Program-made: the position numbers and the translations under genes
In this document: one piece after another, positions 7,221 through 7,646 of the stretch
How positions within the stretch are numbered: position 1 is the stretch's first letter
Layout of the letters: every line of letters begins with the position of its first letter
The notes under the pieces: model-generated
Databases searched by the model: none
The model's input: only the letters and a program-made list of their open reading frames with translations
Told to the model about the DNA's origin: nothing
From: Candidatus Jidaibacter sp.
GTDB lineage: Bacteria > Pseudomonadota > Alphaproteobacteria > Rickettsiales > Midichloriaceae
Assembly: GCA_021298045.1 (NCBI GenBank)
Contig: JAJTHY010000087.1
Location: forward strand, 1 to 7,646
Direction: 5' to 3'
Length of the DNA: 7,646 nucleotides

Positions 7221-7375
7221 TGCCAAGTCCCAAAATAAATTGAGACAGTAATGCCAGAGTTTAGCAAAGTGTGAAGGGAAAAAGCAGCTGAATATTTTAT
7301 ATATTCAACAAATTTTTATCAAGTCACTTTGCTAAAAGATGAGCGTTAATATCCAATTTATTTTGGGATCTGGTA
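7221..7375. repeat. 155-nt nested inverted repeat (palindromic or MITE-like element)
   Basis: Several pairs of inverted arms share one centre at 7298. The outer arms are 7228-7242 (TCCCAAAATAAATTG) and its exact complement at 7354-7368; with G-U pairs and one mismatch they extend to 7221 and 7375. The inner arms TTTAGCAAAGTG at 7260-7271 match 7325-7336 exactly. The core GAATATTTTATATATTC at 7290-7306 is an imperfect palindrome. Both gaps between outer and inner arms are 17 nt and mostly unpaired. No coding frame is recognised inside. It could be a miniature inverted-repeat mobile element, a palindromic repeat family, or a structured RNA. No convincing target-site duplication was found, so the mobile origin is inference. 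Confidence 0.75.
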
Positions 7376-7379
7376 TTAC
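7371..7379 (+). promoter_or_regulatory. Possible extended -10 for tRNA-Gly-tuf
   Basis: TGGTATTAC resembles an extended -10 (TG-N-TATxxT), though its last base is C. It would place the start near 7386, about 11 nt before the tRNA, a sensible leader length. No good -35 lies at the right distance. It overlaps the right end of the palindromic element. Confidence 0.22.
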
Positions 7380-7396
7380 AAAGCGAAAGTATTCAA

Positions 7397-7470
7397 GCGG
7401 GTGTAGCTCAATGGTAGAGCCCCAGCCTTCCAAGCTGGTCACGTCGGTTCGATTCCGATCACCCGCTCCA
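7397..7470 (+). tRNA. tRNA-Gly (anticodon TCC)
   Basis: A complete cloverleaf is visible. The acceptor stem is GCGGGTG with CACCCGC, the D stem GCTC/GAGC with loop AATGGTA, the anticodon stem CCAGC/GCTGG with loop CTTCCAA (anticodon TCC), the variable loop TCAC, and the T stem GTCGG/CCGAT with loop TTCGATT. The discriminator is T and the 3' CCA is encoded. It reads GGA and, by wobble, GGG codons. It lies 37 nt before tuf and is probably co-transcribed with it, as tRNA-Gly(TCC) lies near a tuf gene in other Proteobacteria. Confidence 0.97.
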
Positions 7471-7498
7471 ATTTTATTTATTAATAGCGCTAATTTTT

Positions 7499-7503
7499 GG
7501 GGA
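7499..7503 (+). promoter_or_regulatory. Ribosome binding site of tuf
   Basis: GGGGA lies 4 nt before the ATG at 7508. It is the clearest Shine-Dalgarno-like site before a complete start in this window and supports the 7508 start over the out-of-frame ATG at 7503. Confidence 0.5.
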
Positions 7504-7507
7504 TGTT

Positions 7508-7646
7508 ATGGGTAAGCAAAAATACGTAAGAGAGAAAGACCACGTAAATATCGGAACGATAGGACACGTGGATCATGGTAAGACAACGCTAACAGCAGCG
7601 ATTACAAAGAGATTTGGTAATTTTGTAGCGTACGATCAAATTGACA
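7508..7646 (+). CDS. tuf: Elongation factor Tu (EF-Tu), N-terminal fragment cut by window edge
   Basis: EF-Tu is the GTPase that delivers aminoacyl-tRNA to the ribosomal A site. Only the first 46 codons are present. The G1 P-loop GHVDHGKT is at residues 19-26 within NIGTIGHVDHGKTTLTAAIT, which is diagnostic of EF-Tu, and AYDQID follows near the edge. Two departures from E. coli EF-Tu as remembered: REKDHVN replaces TKPHVN, and only nine residues separate AAIT from DQID instead of fourteen. The shortened helix-A/loop segment recalls some Rickettsiales EF-Tu sequences such as those of Wolbachia, from memory and unverified. The gene follows tRNA-Gly by 37 nt. Confidence 0.96.
   Translation, partial: MGKQKYVREKDHVNIGTIGHVDHGKTTLTAAITKRFGNFVAYDQID

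Overview
The window reads as a piece of an AT-rich alphaproteobacterial chromosome. A divK-pleD pair with the Caulobacter-type REC-REC-GGDEF architecture points to Alphaproteobacteria. A tRNA-Gly(TCC)-tuf start, a large Asn/Thr/Ser-rich autotransporter and low GC would suit an intracellular or protist-associated lineage such as Rickettsiales or Holosporales. That placement is inference; no 16S or other decisive marker is present.

Layout, left to right. Positions 1-2577 (+) are the 3' part of a type V autotransporter whose start lies outside the window. Its passenger carries a 127-residue (381-nt) tandem repeat, followed by an autotransporter-associated beta-strand repeat, a charged linker and a C-terminal beta-barrel ending in Phe. 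It converges on a two-gene minus-strand block, tilS (5289-4057) then rpoN (4015-2645), separated by 41 nt and probably co-transcribed. A 64-nt divergent spacer separates tilS from divK (5354-5725, +), whose stop codon directly abuts the pleD start (5726-7117, +). After pleD comes a 279-nt intergenic region holding a possible terminator and a 155-nt nested, co-centred inverted repeat (7221-7375). Then follow tRNA-Gly(TCC) (7397-7470) and the first 46 codons of tuf (EF-Tu), cut by the right edge.

How the genes work together: DivK and PleD are the two classical output regulators of the alphaproteobacterial PleC/DivJ-type cell-cycle phosphorelay, and PleD makes c-di-GMP. Sigma-54 (RpoN) is an alternative sigma factor that needs AAA+ activators, none of which is visible here. 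TilS and tRNA-Gly/EF-Tu are translation housekeeping. The autotransporter is a surface or secreted protein, plausibly for host contact.

No wholly new system is evident. The most unusual items are the 155-nt palindromic element in front of tRNA-Gly-tuf, the locally homogenised 381-nt repeats in the passenger, and sequence departures in the DNA-binding region of RpoN and beside the phosphorylation site of DivK.
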